64,000 nt of DNA from Salinibacterium sp. SWN167 (GTDB lineage Bacteria; Actinomycetota; Actinomycetes; Actinomycetales; Microbacteriaceae). The translations under genes were made by a program, and so were the position numbers. The notes beneath the pieces were generated by a model, which saw nothing but the letters and a program-made list of their open reading frames with translations, made no database searches and was not told where the DNA came from. Position 1 is the stretch's first letter; every line of letters starts with the position of its first letter. The stretch is taken from NCBI RefSeq assembly GCF_015864665.1, contig NZ_JADYWU010000001.1, positions 1,674,001 to 1,738,000 on the forward strand, written 5' to 3'. Of this stretch, positions 7,209 through 16,324 are shown piece by piece.

Positions 7209-9155
7209 ATGAATTTACTCGAGGGAATCAACGGTCCCCGAGATCTTGATGGTCTCTCCACGGCGCAACTTACTCAACTAGCCCAAGAGATTCGTGAGTT
7301 TTTGATCGAGAATGTCTCGCGCACCGGTGGACATTTGGGCCCAAATCTCGGTGTTGTCGAACTCACGACCGCTATCCACCGCGTATTCGATTCGCCGCGG
7401 GATGCCGTTGTGTTCGACACAGGACATCAGAGCTACGTTCACAAAATTTTGACGGGCCGCAAGGACTTCGCGAAACTTCGGTCGCAAGGGGGTCTCGCGG
7501 GGTATCCGCAGCGTTCTGAGTCAGAACACGACATCGTTGAAAGCTCGCACGCGTCGAGCTCGCTCTCGTGGGCTGACGGTATTTCTCGTGCTTTCGAGAT
7601 GACTGGGCAGGGTGACCGACATGTGGTCGCCGTGGTGGGCGATGGCGCTCTCACTGGCGGTATGACTTGGGAGGCGCTCAATAACATCAGCGACGACAAC
7701 AGTCGCAATCTGGTCATCGTTGTCAACGACAACGGTCGCTCCTACGCGCCAACTATCGGTGGAATGGCGCACTTCCTCAACAGCGTGCGTACGCGCCGTT
7801 CCTACCGTTCGTTGCACGGTTCAAGCGAGGGTTTCTTCGGTGCATTCGGCGGTCCCGGTCGCGCACTCTATCGCGGCATCCGTGGTGGTACCCACGGTTT
7901 CCTCTCACGTGTCAGCAATAACGAGGCGCTGTATTCCAACCTCGATATCAAGTACTTAGGCCCGGTTCACGGTCACGACATCGGCGCGCTCACCGAGGCT
8001 CTGCAGCAGGCGAAGTCATACGGTGCGCCTGTGATTGTGCACGCGATCACCGAAAAGGGTCGCGGCTATGAGCCGGCTCTGATGGATGTCGCCGATCAGT
8101 TCCATGCGGTGGGGCAGATTGATCCCGCAACGGGCGAACCGATTGAACCCAGTGGCGCGGAATCGTGGACGTCTGTGTTCTCTGAGGAGATCGTGAAGCT
8201 TGCTGACGAGAATCCTCGACTCGTCGGTATCACCGCGGCGATGCTGAGGCCTACGGGACTCCACCGTTTCGCAGAGAAGTACCCGAAGCGCGTTCACGAC
8301 GTCGGCATCGCCGAGCAGCACGCGGTCACGTCGGCGGCCGGACTCGCGTTCGGTGGCTTGCATCCCGTAGTCGCGCTCTATGCCACCTTTATGAACCGGG
8401 CATTTGATCAGGTTTTGATGGATGTCGCGCTCCATCGCGCAGGCGTGACTTTCGTTCTCGACCGGGCAGGCGTGACCGGTCCAGACGGCGCTAGCCATCA
8501 CGGCATGTGGGACCTCGCGCTGCTGCAGGTCGTACCCAACATCCGTATTGCTGCGCCCCGCGACGCTGCGCGCCTCCGTGAGGAGTTGGGGGAGGCCGTA
8601 GCGGTTGACGATGCACCCACGGTCGTTCGCTTCGCGAAGGGCACCGTAGGCACCGAATACGACGCCGTACGCCGCACCGACGACGGTGTTGATGTGTTGC
8701 GAGAAGACGATCAGCGCGATGTTCTCATCGTCACGGTCGGTTCGATGGCTAAGACTGGTCTGCAAGTTGCCGAGCTTCTGGCAGCTCAAGGCATTGGCGC
8801 CACTGTGATTGACCCACGCTGGGTTGTTCCGGTGCCCACGAGCGTCATTGATTTTGCTGCTGACCATCGGATCGTGATCACGATTGAAGACGGCGTGCGC
8901 GTGGGGGGAATTGGAACGCGAATCCGACAAGACATGCGTGCCAGTGGCGTGGATACCGCTGTGAACGAATTGGGGCTGCCCGACAGTTTCCTCGACCACG
9001 GCAGCCGCGACTACATCCTCAACCAGGTCGGTTTGACTCCACAACACATCGCTCGCGATGTTGTTGCGCAAGTACTGGGAAGCAAGATCCCTGTCGCGCG
9101 TCCGCTTGCACAGCAGGATTCAGAAGAGTTCCGCCTGCCCGCAGAGCACGGCTAG
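7209..9155 (+). CDS. dxs: 1-deoxy-D-xylulose-5-phosphate synthase
   Basis: This thiamine-diphosphate enzyme condenses pyruvate and glyceraldehyde 3-phosphate, the first step of the MEP isoprenoid route; its product also feeds thiamine synthesis. The 648 residues cover the three transketolase-like domains. DTGHQSYVHK carries the conserved His (73). GDGALTGGMTWEALNN starts the ThDP/Mg motif near residue 144. GIAEQHAVTSAAGLA and DRAGVTGPDGASHHGMWDL mark the pyrimidine-binding domain, and a C-terminal domain follows. The length is slightly above E. coli Dxs (620) through a polar tail. The gene is single, bounded by the acnA terminator and a bidirectional terminator shared with the fad genes. Confidence 0.97.
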   Translation: MNLLEGINGPRDLDGLSTAQLTQLAQEIREFLIENVSRTGGHLGPNLGVVELTTAIHRVFDSPRDAVVFDTGHQSYVHKILTGRKDFAKLRSQGGLAGYPQRSESEHDIVESSHASSSLSWADGISRAFEMTGQGDRHVVAVVGDGALTGGMTWEALNNISDDNSRNLVIVVNDNGRSYAPTIGGMAHFLNSVRTRRSYRSLHGSSEGFFGAFGGPGRALYRGIRGGTHGFLSRVSNNEALYSNLDIKYLGPVHGHDIGALTEALQQAKSYGAPVIVHAITEKGRGYEPALMDVADQFHAVGQIDPATGEPIEPSGAESWTSVFSEEIVKLADENPRLVGITAAMLRPTGLHRFAEKYPKRVHDVGIAEQHAVTSAAGLAFGGLHPVVALYATFMNRAFDQVLMDVALHRAGVTFVLDRAGVTGPDGASHHGMWDLALLQVVPNIRIAAPRDAARLREELGEAVAVDDAPTVVRFAKGTVGTEYDAVRRTDDGVDVLREDDQRDVLIVTVGSMAKTGLQVAELLAAQGIGATVIDPRWVVPVPTSVIDFAADHRIVITIEDGVRVGGIGTRIRQDMRASGVDTAVNELGLPDSFLDHGSRDYILNQVGLTPQHIARDVVAQVLGSKIPVARPLAQQDSEEFRLPAEHG

Positions 9156-9214
9156 CTCGCAGTCTCGACACCGCCGCGAACATCCCCAACGCGCTGTCGA
9201 GATTGAGCGTCTAA

Positions 9215-9259
9215 CGACAGAGGCCCGGCTCAGAGATAATCTGAACCGGGCCTTTGTCG
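9215..9259. terminator. Bidirectional terminator between dxs and the fad pair
   Basis: CGACAGAGGCCCGG (9215-9228) pairs with CCGGGCCTTTGTCG (9246-9259) with a single G-T position, forming a 14-bp stem between convergent genes. An inner CAGA/TCTG pair shortens the loop. Confidence 0.8.
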
Positions 9260-9281
9260 TGTGCTAACTAAGGGCGAAGGA

Positions 9282-11405
9282 TTACTGCACTCCGCGGATG
9301 GGCGGGTTGTGGAACGTGCCACCGAAAGCTCGCTCTGACGCGCCAGCGCGATCGAGGTAAGGCGTAACACCACCCATTTGGAACGGGTATCCCGCACCGA
9401 GGATGAGACACAGGTCGATGTCTTCTGCTGCGGCAACTACGCCGTCTTCGAGCATCCGGTGAATCTCATCGGCCAGGCCATCTTCGATGCGGATCTGAAG
9501 TTCCTCAGCCGTCATTGGGGATGTTCCACCCTTGACAATCTCTACGGCTTTCTTGGAGACGCCCTTCGACTTGCCCTTGCTGTCGCGGTCGAAAATGAAT
9601 CCGAGCTCGGCTAGTTTGTGCAAGTTTTTGCTCTCGAAGAAACGCTCAGGGAACGCCGCGTGGTGAGTATCGAGCACGTGGGCTCCCACCTTGAGGCCAA
9701 CCAACTCGAGCAGCTCAAACGGTGTCATCGGCAGGCCGAATGGGCGAGTCGATTCTTCGACAACCTCAAACGGGGTTCCGGTGTCGACAGCGTGCATGGC
9801 CTCGCCGAGAACCTTGGCGAGAATACGGTTCACCACAAAACCAGGAGTATCCGTCGTGATTACTGCATTTTTGCGCAGATTCTTTGCGGTAACCATAGCT
9901 GTCGCGAGCGTCTCGTCGTTGGTGTGCGGCGTTTTCACAACCTCAATCAGCGGCATTACGGCCACGGGGTTGAAGAAGTGGAAGCCCACGACACGCTCAG
10001 GATGCTTGAGCTTGGCGCCGATCTGCTCCACGGAGAGTGAAGAGGTGTTTGTGGCCAAAATGGTTTCGTCAGAGATGAATTGTTCTACCTCGGCGAAGAC
10101 GGCCTGCTTGGCGCCGAGTTCTTCGTAGATTGCTTCGATCACCCAGTCGCAGTCAGCGAAGTCAGCCTTGTTGGTTGTTCCCGTGACGAGTGCCTTGAGA
10201 CGGTTGGTGTCGTCGGAGGAGAGGCGACCCTTCTCGTGCAGCTTGTCGATCTCTGCGTGGATCGCTGTGACGCCGGCATCCGTCGCGGTCTGGTCGAGGT
10301 CAGTAATGACCACCGGAACCTGCAGACGACGGACGAACAGCAACGCAAATTGACGCGCCATGAGACCTGCGCCGATGACGCCCACCTTGGTGACGGGGCG
10401 AGCGAGCTCCTTGTCGGGGGCTCCCGCCGGACGCTTGGCGCGCTTCTGCACCAGGTTGAACGCGTAGATGCTGGCCTGGAATTGGTCACCCGAGATCATG
10501 TCGGCCAGAGCATTGTCTTCTGCCTCGAAACCCGTCTTCTTGTCGGTGTTCTTGGCGGCTTTCAGCAGCGCGAGAGCGGCGTAGGGAGACTTAGCAACGC
10601 GGCCGATGCGGTTAGCCAACATCTTGTCGGCGATGCCGATAGCGACATCCCACTTCACCGTGCGTTCGATCTTGCCCGGCTCGTTCTTGCGCTTAACCTT
10701 CGTGGTGCCGGCGATGACTCCGTCGGCCCAGCGGATTGAGTCTTCCAGGAAGTTTGCGGGGCCAAACATGGCGTCCGCGATGCCGAGCTCAAAAGCCTCA
10801 GGACCCTTGAGCATCCGGTTGTTCTTCAGTGGGTTCTCAATTACAACCTTGAGGGCGTTTTCGATGCCAATCAGGTTGGGCAACAACCATGCGCCACCCC
10901 AGCCGGGAATCAGGCCGAGGAAGACCTCAGGAAGAGCGAAGGCGGGAACCGAGCTATCGATGGTGCGGTAGTCAGCATTGAGGGGGATCTCAACACCACC
11001 ACCAAGTGCAAGTCCGTTGACGAATACGAATGATGGCACGCCAAGCTCGCTGAGCTTACCGAGCGCCCAGTGGCCCAACTGAGCCATCTGCTTGCCGGTC
11101 TCGCGGTCAGGAATCTCGCTGACCTTCGAGAGATCAGCCCCGGCCGCGAAAATGAAGGGCTTGCCCGTGACGGCGACACCGTGGATTTCGCCAGCAGCGG
11201 CGCGTTCTTTTTGCTCGTCGAGCACCTTCGCAAACTCGAGCAGAGTTGCCGGGCCGAGTGTATTCGGGCGGGTGTGGTCTTTGCCGTTGTCGAGAGTGAT
11301 GAGGGCGAGCGTGCGGCCAGCGGAGAGCGGCACATCGCGAACGAAGGAGTGGGTAATTACCTCGTCTTTAGCGAGGTCCGAAAGACGTGCAAACTGTTCG
11401 GTCAT
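9282..11405 (-). CDS. Multifunctional enoyl-CoA hydratase / 3-hydroxyacyl-CoA dehydrogenase (FadB/FadJ type)
   Basis: This protein carries out the hydration and NAD-dependent oxidation steps of fatty-acid beta-oxidation. The N-terminal crotonase domain (about 1-300) has an oxyanion loop FAAGADLS and both catalytic Glu motifs, GGGVEIPLN and LPEVFLGLIPGWGG. The Rossmann domain starts at KVGVIGAGLMA, and NTSSLSVEQI and VGFHFFNPVAVMPLIEVV (catalytic His) follow. A C-terminal HCDH dimerisation domain ends the 707 residues. GAGLMA replaces the more usual GAGTMG in the dinucleotide loop. I start at the ATG at 11405, two bases after the thiolase stop and with GGGAG ten bases upstream, rather than the longer frame to 11474. 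It forms an operon with the thiolase. Confidence 0.92.
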   Translation of the reverse strand: MTEQFARLSDLAKDEVITHSFVRDVPLSAGRTLALITLDNGKDHTRPNTLGPATLLEFAKVLDEQKERAAAGEIHGVAVTGKPFIFAAGADLSKVSEIPDRETGKQMAQLGHWALGKLSELGVPSFVFVNGLALGGGVEIPLNADYRTIDSSVPAFALPEVFLGLIPGWGGAWLLPNLIGIENALKVVIENPLKNNRMLKGPEAFELGIADAMFGPANFLEDSIRWADGVIAGTTKVKRKNEPGKIERTVKWDVAIGIADKMLANRIGRVAKSPYAALALLKAAKNTDKKTGFEAEDNALADMISGDQFQASIYAFNLVQKRAKRPAGAPDKELARPVTKVGVIGAGLMARQFALLFVRRLQVPVVITDLDQTATDAGVTAIHAEIDKLHEKGRLSSDDTNRLKALVTGTTNKADFADCDWVIEAIYEELGAKQAVFAEVEQFISDETILATNTSSLSVEQIGAKLKHPERVVGFHFFNPVAVMPLIEVVKTPHTNDETLATAMVTAKNLRKNAVITTDTPGFVVNRILAKVLGEAMHAVDTGTPFEVVEESTRPFGLPMTPFELLELVGLKVGAHVLDTHHAAFPERFFESKNLHKLAELGFIFDRDSKGKSKGVSKKAVEIVKGGTSPMTAEELQIRIEDGLADEIHRMLEDGVVAAAEDIDLCLILGAGYPFQMGGVTPYLDRAGASERAFGGTFHNPPIRGVQ

Positions 11406-11407
11406 GG

Positions 11408-12604
11408 CTACTTTGCTCCCTTGTAGTTCGGGTTTTCCCAAATGACGGATCCACCCTGGCCGAGACCAACGCACATCGCGGTGAGGCCGAACTGCACCTC
11501 AGGGTGCTGCTCGAATTGGGCGGCAAGCTGGATCATCAGGCGAACACCTGACGATGCGAGGGGGTGGCCCATGGCGATAGCGCCGCCCCACTGGTTGACG
11601 CGAGGATCTTCGTCGTCAATTCCGAAGTGATCGAGCAACGACAGCACCTGAACCGCGAAAGCTTCGTTGAGTTCGAAAAGGCCGATGTCGTTGATCGTCA
11701 AGCCGGCCTTGCGGAGCGCCTTCTCTGTTGAAGGGATCGGGCCGATTCCCATGATCTCTGGTTCCACGCCGGCGTAGGCGAAACTCACCATGCGCATCTT
11801 GGGCTTTAAGCCGAACTCGCGTGCGGCATCCCCGCTGGCGATGATGCTGGCGGTTGCACCGTCGTTCAGGCCGGACGCGTTGCCGGCGGTGATGCGTCCG
11901 TGTGAACGGAAGGGCGTCTTGAGCGCTGCGAGGCCCTCAAGAGTTGTTTCGGGGCGCAGGCCCTCGTCGCGGGTCGCCAATCCCCAGCCAGCTTCGCTCT
12001 TAGTGGCGACCGAGATGAGGTCGGGCTGGATGTTGTTGGCTTCGTACGCCGCATTGGCTCGCTGCTGGCTGCGCAGTGCGAATGCGTCGGAGCGCTCCTT
12101 GGTGAGCTGCGGGAAACGGTCGTGCAGTTTCTCGGCCGTGTTGCCCATGTTGAGGGCTTCGGGATCAACGAGCTTCTCAGAGAGGAAGCGGGGGTTGGGG
12201 TCAACGCCCGAACCCATCGGGTGATGACCCATGTGCTCCACGCCTCCGGCGATGGCGAGGTCGTACGCGCCGAACGCGATTCCACCAGCCACATTCGTGA
12301 CGGCCGTCATAGCGCCGGCGCACATGCGATCGATCGCATAGCCGGGAACGGACTTCGGTAGACCGGCTAGCATCGCGGCGCTGCGACCGATCGTGAGACC
12401 TTGATCTCCGGTCTGAGTTGTTGCCGCAATGGCTACTTCGTCGAAGCGATCCTTGGGGATCTGGGGATTCCGCTCCAGCACGCCGATCATCGCCTTGACG
12501 ACGAGGTCATCGGCTCTGGTATTCCAGAACATGCCCTTCTCGCCTGCACGTCCAAACGGAGTACGGACTCCATCTACGAATACAATCTCAGTTTCCTTGG
12601 CCAC
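11408..12604 (-). CDS. Acetyl-CoA acyltransferase (thiolase, FadA type)
   Basis: This enzyme performs the final thiolytic cleavage of beta-oxidation, 3-ketoacyl-CoA plus CoA giving acetyl-CoA and a shortened acyl-CoA. The 398 residues have the full thiolase set: nucleophilic Cys95 in DRMCAGAM, NEAFAVQVLS, GGAIAMGHPLASSG with the catalytic His, and the second Cys in TAMCVGLGQGG. The start is GTG with GGAGG six bases before it. It is the first gene of the two-gene operon, with the FadB-type protein two bases downstream. A TAGGAT box (minus sense, 12638-12643) may be the promoter. Confidence 0.93.
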   Translation of the reverse strand: MAKETEIVFVDGVRTPFGRAGEKGMFWNTRADDLVVKAMIGVLERNPQIPKDRFDEVAIAATTQTGDQGLTIGRSAAMLAGLPKSVPGYAIDRMCAGAMTAVTNVAGGIAFGAYDLAIAGGVEHMGHHPMGSGVDPNPRFLSEKLVDPEALNMGNTAEKLHDRFPQLTKERSDAFALRSQQRANAAYEANNIQPDLISVATKSEAGWGLATRDEGLRPETTLEGLAALKTPFRSHGRITAGNASGLNDGATASIIASGDAAREFGLKPKMRMVSFAYAGVEPEIMGIGPIPSTEKALRKAGLTINDIGLFELNEAFAVQVLSLLDHFGIDDEDPRVNQWGGAIAMGHPLASSGVRLMIQLAAQFEQHPEVQFGLTAMCVGLGQGGSVIWENPNYKGAK

Positions 12605-12681
12605 AATGCCTCCACTAAATCCTTGGATGTAGAACTGATCCTAGGTGGGGGAGATTAGCGTGGGGAATCCTTTGATTGTTC

Positions 12682-13938
12682 CTACGACTTGGTGTCGTTC
12701 GAGTCCTCAGGAGTTTGGTTGGCTTCGACAAAGGCTTCGGCGATTGACTGTGCAGATACGTCAAGTTGCCACTGGCGAGCGCCGAGCGCTGTGAGAGCGT
12801 CCGAGATGCTTTCGAGCGTGATTTCTGCGGGCGGATTCCACGCCACCCGCCGCAAGTGATCAGGGGTCAGCAGATTCTCAATAGGGATAGACATCTCTTC
12901 GGAGAACTCCGCCATGATGGCGCGAGCAGCCTTGAGGCGACGATCTGCTGCGGGATTCTTGTCCGACCACACCCGCGGTGGCGGAAGCGTGTCGCTGGCT
13001 ACTCGCGATGCAGGAACGTCAGTAGACGCCAGCCCTGCCAAAATGGCCTGCCACCAGCGATCAATCTGCGTCCGGCTTGCGCGACCGCTGAATTCTCGAA
13101 GGCTCGACAATTCGCGCTTTGACTCGGGCAATAGCTTGGCGGCGGCCAACAGGGCGCCGTCGGGCACGAGCCGTCCTGGGGCGGTATCGACTTCTTGAGC
13201 GTAAGCATCCCGTGCAAGCCACAACTCTCGTGCCACAGCCAAGTTTTTACCGCCGCGAATTGAATGAACCCCGCTGAGGCGGCGCCACGGTTCGGCGCGC
13301 ACATGGCTCAAGTCGCGAGCAAGAACTGATTCGAACTCTTGACGCGCAATGTCGCCCTTGCCATCGCCTTCCAGAACATCGCCGAGCGCTTCGCGGAGAT
13401 CAACGAGCAACTCAACATCGAGGGCGGCATAGACGAGCCACGACTGAGGAAGGGGCCGTGTAGACCAGTCCGCTGACGAATGCTCCTTCGCGAGATGGAT
13501 GCCTAACAGATGTTCAACGACAGTGCCGAGTCCCACGCGGGGGAGGCCGGCGATGCGCGCACCCAGTTCGGTGTCGAACAAGCGCGTCGGATGGAGGCCA
13601 ACTTCACGCAAGCAGGTGAGGTCTTGCGTGGCCGCGTGCAGAATCCACTCTTCCGCTGCAATGACGTCGTTCAGTTCGCTGAAGTCACCAATGGCGGGGG
13701 GATCGAAGAGGAAGGTGCCAGCCCCGCGGCGGAAAATCTGGATGAGGTACGCGCGCTGAGAGTAGCGGTAACCGCTTGCTCGTTCGGCATCGATTCCGAT
13801 GGGGCCGTGACCGGCAGCAATGGCTGCCACGGCGGCAAGATATTCGTCCCGATCGTCAATGACGTCAACGGGAACATGAGGGGCTTGGGTAGCGTGCGAC
13901 TCGCCCTCAGGGGCTGCACTGTCGGTGGCGCTACTCAC
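12682..13938 (-). CDS. rnd: Ribonuclease D-like 3'-5' exonuclease with HRDC domain
   Basis: This is a DEDDy-family exonuclease that trims the 3' ends of structured RNAs. The exonuclease domain (about 30-200) shows the first Asp/Glu pair in GIDAERAS, the second Asp in HAATQDLTCLREVGL, and the final YxxxD in YAALDVELL. An HRDC-like helical domain follows (RGGKNLAVARELWLARD onward), then a C-terminal helical region. The frame is open up to 13998, but GTG at 13938 overlaps the DUF3000 stop by eight bases (GTGAGTAG), the arrangement expected for coupled translation, and gives 418 residues. Actinobacterial RNase D homologues are usually of this length. Its partner DUF3000 has no known role. Confidence 0.9.
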   Translation of the reverse strand: MSSATDSAAPEGESHATQAPHVPVDVIDDRDEYLAAVAAIAAGHGPIGIDAERASGYRYSQRAYLIQIFRRGAGTFLFDPPAIGDFSELNDVIAAEEWILHAATQDLTCLREVGLHPTRLFDTELGARIAGLPRVGLGTVVEHLLGIHLAKEHSSADWSTRPLPQSWLVYAALDVELLVDLREALGDVLEGDGKGDIARQEFESVLARDLSHVRAEPWRRLSGVHSIRGGKNLAVARELWLARDAYAQEVDTAPGRLVPDGALLAAAKLLPESKRELSSLREFSGRASRTQIDRWWQAILAGLASTDVPASRVASDTLPPPRVWSDKNPAADRRLKAARAIMAEFSEEMSIPIENLLTPDHLRRVAWNPPAEITLESISDALTALGARQWQLDVSAQSIAEAFVEANQTPEDSNDTKS

Positions 13939-14527
13939 GTCCAGCTCTACGGGCCGACAACATAGTGACTCCTTCATTCGTGGGAGGAAGTCCGGCAAGC
14001 ATGCAGACTAACTCGCTCCAGCCTTCCACATGTGCGGCAATATCGAGGTCTTGGGGGCTCCATGACGCTCGAAGTTCGATTTGTGCGCCATCCGGCTGGG
14101 ACTCGAGTTCACCAAATCCGGTGGACAGGATGCGGGTTGCTGTTCCCGATACTTGGTCGTACTGTGCGTTTCGACTATCGAGCGCATCCACGAGCCACGA
14201 CCACGTGACTTCGCTGAGGAACTGGTCGACACCGATCTCCGGCTCGAGCGGAGCTTGAGCGAAACAGATGATGCGAAATTCGCCGTCCCAGGCCTCGGGA
14301 GACGCCGGGTCATACAGAAGTACGAAGCGGCCAGTGCCGAGATCGGAGTCTTCGCCATGGCGGGAAGGCGTAACATCCGCAGCAAGAGCAAACGACCAAG
14401 GAGCGATCTGCGTTGGTGCTGAAATCTCAGTAATCGCGAGCTCAGGGCGCAAAGTCGCAGCACGAAGCGACTCAACCGCTGAAGCAAATGCCGCGGGTGG
14501 TGTTGGTCCAGCTGGCGAATCGGGCAC
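13931..14527 (-). CDS. DUF3000 family protein
   Basis: This is a 198-residue soluble protein of a family restricted to actinobacteria and normally found upstream of rnd; no function is known. Visible conserved parts are LRPELAITEISAPTQIAPWSFALAADV, FVLLYDPASPEAWDGEFRII, the SGTATRILSTGFGELE segment with acidic neighbours, and WSELVCMLAGLPPTNEGVTML at the C-terminus. It begins the two-gene transcript with rnd, whose start overlaps its stop. The start is divergent from the hydrolase at 14607, leaving about 80 bases for both promoters. Confidence 0.88.
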   Translation of the reverse strand: MPDSPAGPTPPAAFASAVESLRAATLRPELAITEISAPTQIAPWSFALAADVTPSRHGEDSDLGTGRFVLLYDPASPEAWDGEFRIICFAQAPLEPEIGVDQFLSEVTWSWLVDALDSRNAQYDQVSGTATRILSTGFGELESQPDGAQIELRASWSPQDLDIAAHVEGWSELVCMLAGLPPTNEGVTMLSARRAGRE

Positions 14528-14606
14528 GACTGAAGATTAGGCTTTACGAGAACGATCGCTAGTGAGGCACGCCGCGCTAGGGCGGCTGCGAGACGGAGGT
14601 TTTGAT

Positions 14607-15815
14607 ATGCGGGCACGGGATCGCTTGCGCATTGTTGCCGGAGTCGCCGGCGGAGTCGCGATCGGTGCGGCCGCTATCGCCGCACTCGGTCTCGTGGCTG
14701 GGGCGGTACTCTCGGTCTTTGTCGCCCGTCGCGTGGTAACTCCTCCCGGACGAGCCGACAGCAATCTGCGGATTCTTGCGGTCGGGGAGTCGACGATTGT
14801 GTTGTCCTCAGCGGAAGAGAGTCGAGCACCAGGGCGCTTCAGCCTATGGTTTGCCGACGAAACGGGTCTCGCCCGCATCGGGCCTGTGGTTTCTCAGGGA
14901 GCGCAGTGGGTTGCGCGGGAGCTGATCGACGTTGAAACCGGTGTCCCGCATCCGGGAGACAACGCGCGCACGAGCGGATGGTTTTATCTGACGCCGGCTG
15001 GACTGGGACTTGAATTCTCTGAGGTGCAGATTCAGACAGAGTTGGGATTCGCGCCGGCCTGGCTCATTCCCGCACCTTCCCCGAGCACGACGTGGGCCAT
15101 CCACATTCACGGTCGAGGTGTGCAGCGGCCAGAAACGGTTCGGGCGCTTGGCGAGTTTTACGATGCCGGAATCACTTCTCTGTCGATTTCGTACCGCAAC
15201 GACACTGAGGCGCCGGATTCGCTGGACGGGCGCTACGGGTTGGGTTCTACCGAGTATCGCGATGTCGACGCAGCGATCGCGTACGCCCGCTCTGCGGGTG
15301 CCGAGCGCATTATTCTCATGGGCTGGTCGATGGGTGGTGCAACCGCGCTTCACACTCTGATCCGCTCTCGCTTCCGCGACATGATTATCGGGCTAGTGCT
15401 CGACTCTCCAGTGATTGCGTGGGGGCCGACCATCAAGTTGCAAGGCGATTTGAATCGAATTCCCGCAATGATTCCCCGGGCTGCGGTGGCAGTACTGGGC
15501 AGCGACCAAGCTCAACTTCTCGTGGGCACGGCACACCCGCTCGACTTCGACACACTCAACTTTGTTGATCGTGCAGAAGAATTAGACCGCCCCATTTTGC
15601 TCATGCACAGCGACGACGACGGATATGTTCCGGTTGACCCCTCGCGAGCGCTAGCCGAAGCTCGGCCCGATATTGTCACTTACGAAGAGTTTGACACCGC
15701 GGGCCACACGAGACTGTGGAACTACGACAGCGAGCGGTGGCTCTTAGCGATTCGCACGTGGCTTGCGCTCCAATTGAGCACGGATGCCGGCCCCGAAGAG
15801 TCCGACGTCGCCTAG
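14607..15815 (+). CDS. Membrane-anchored alpha/beta hydrolase
   Basis: This is a 402-residue protein with one N-terminal membrane helix (IVAGVAGGVAIGAAAIAALG onward) and an extracytoplasmic alpha/beta-hydrolase domain. The catalytic triad is visible: nucleophile Ser in GWSMGG, Asp in MHSDDDGYVP, and His in TAGHTRLW. The oxyanion region is IHIHGRG. The substrate is not predictable; an esterase or peptidase is possible. GGAGG lies seven bases before the ATG at 14607, so I chose it over the upstream in-frame start at 14562. The gene stands alone between divergent DUF3000 and convergent sufE. Confidence 0.85.
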   Translation: MRARDRLRIVAGVAGGVAIGAAAIAALGLVAGAVLSVFVARRVVTPPGRADSNLRILAVGESTIVLSSAEESRAPGRFSLWFADETGLARIGPVVSQGAQWVARELIDVETGVPHPGDNARTSGWFYLTPAGLGLEFSEVQIQTELGFAPAWLIPAPSPSTTWAIHIHGRGVQRPETVRALGEFYDAGITSLSISYRNDTEAPDSLDGRYGLGSTEYRDVDAAIAYARSAGAERIILMGWSMGGATALHTLIRSRFRDMIIGLVLDSPVIAWGPTIKLQGDLNRIPAMIPRAAVAVLGSDQAQLLVGTAHPLDFDTLNFVDRAEELDRPILLMHSDDDGYVPVDPSRALAEARPDIVTYEEFDTAGHTRLWNYDSERWLLAIRTWLALQLSTDAGPEESDVA

Positions 15816-15877
15816 AGCTCGCAAACCGCAGGAGGTCGAGCAATCCCCGGCGACTCTCGAGAATCGATAAAGCAGGC

Positions 15878-16318
15878 TTAGACGACGCTCTTCAGGCGGA
15901 TCTGTCGTTTCGCACGCGCCAGCATGCCCGTCATTCCGCGCAGTCGCAGTGGGCTCACGGCCTTAGCGAGACCCAGCGATTGGGGGTAGTCGTCGGAGAG
16001 TTCAAGTACTTCGTTGCTGCTGAGCCCGGACAATCCTTGCGCCAAGATCGACGCGAAGCCACGAGTAGTCGGCGCTTCCGGTGGCGCCGTCGCATACATA
16101 TGAACGATGTCGTTCTCGACTTCAATAAAGATGAAAACGGGAGACTGACATTCCTCAACCCGCTCAAAGAGATCGGGGTGGTCACGGTACCGCTCAGGCA
16201 GCTCAGGGAGCTCGTTAGCGAACTCAAGCAGGAGTTGCAGCCGATCCCTCAGCTCAAGCTCCAGAAAGTCGTCACGAATCTCGGCCAACTGGGTAGGGAT
16301 CTGCTGCTCACTCACCAC
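15878..16318 (-). CDS. sufE: SufE family cysteine-desulfurase sulfur acceptor
   Basis: SufE accepts persulfide sulfur from a SufS-type desulfurase and passes it to Fe-S scaffold proteins. The 146 residues match the family. Cys57 in VEECQSPVFIFIEV is the acceptor cysteine, preceded by the typical NELPELPERY segment and followed by APTTRGFASILAQGLSG. The start is GTG (two GTG codons in tandem, 16318 and 16315), six bases after the rhodanese stop, so the two are co-transcribed. This sulfurtransferase-SufE pairing is common in actinobacteria and links the gene to sulfur trafficking. Confidence 0.9.
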   Translation of the reverse strand: MVSEQQIPTQLAEIRDDFLELELRDRLQLLLEFANELPELPERYRDHPDLFERVEECQSPVFIFIEVENDIVHMYATAPPEAPTTRGFASILAQGLSGLSSNEVLELSDDYPQSLGLAKAVSPLRLRGMTGMLARAKRQIRLKSVV

Positions 16319-16324
16319 TTCAGT

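Noticed and set aside
8016-9071. A 351-residue minus-strand frame inside dxs
   Set aside because: It lies entirely opposite dxs motifs and has no recognisable domain.
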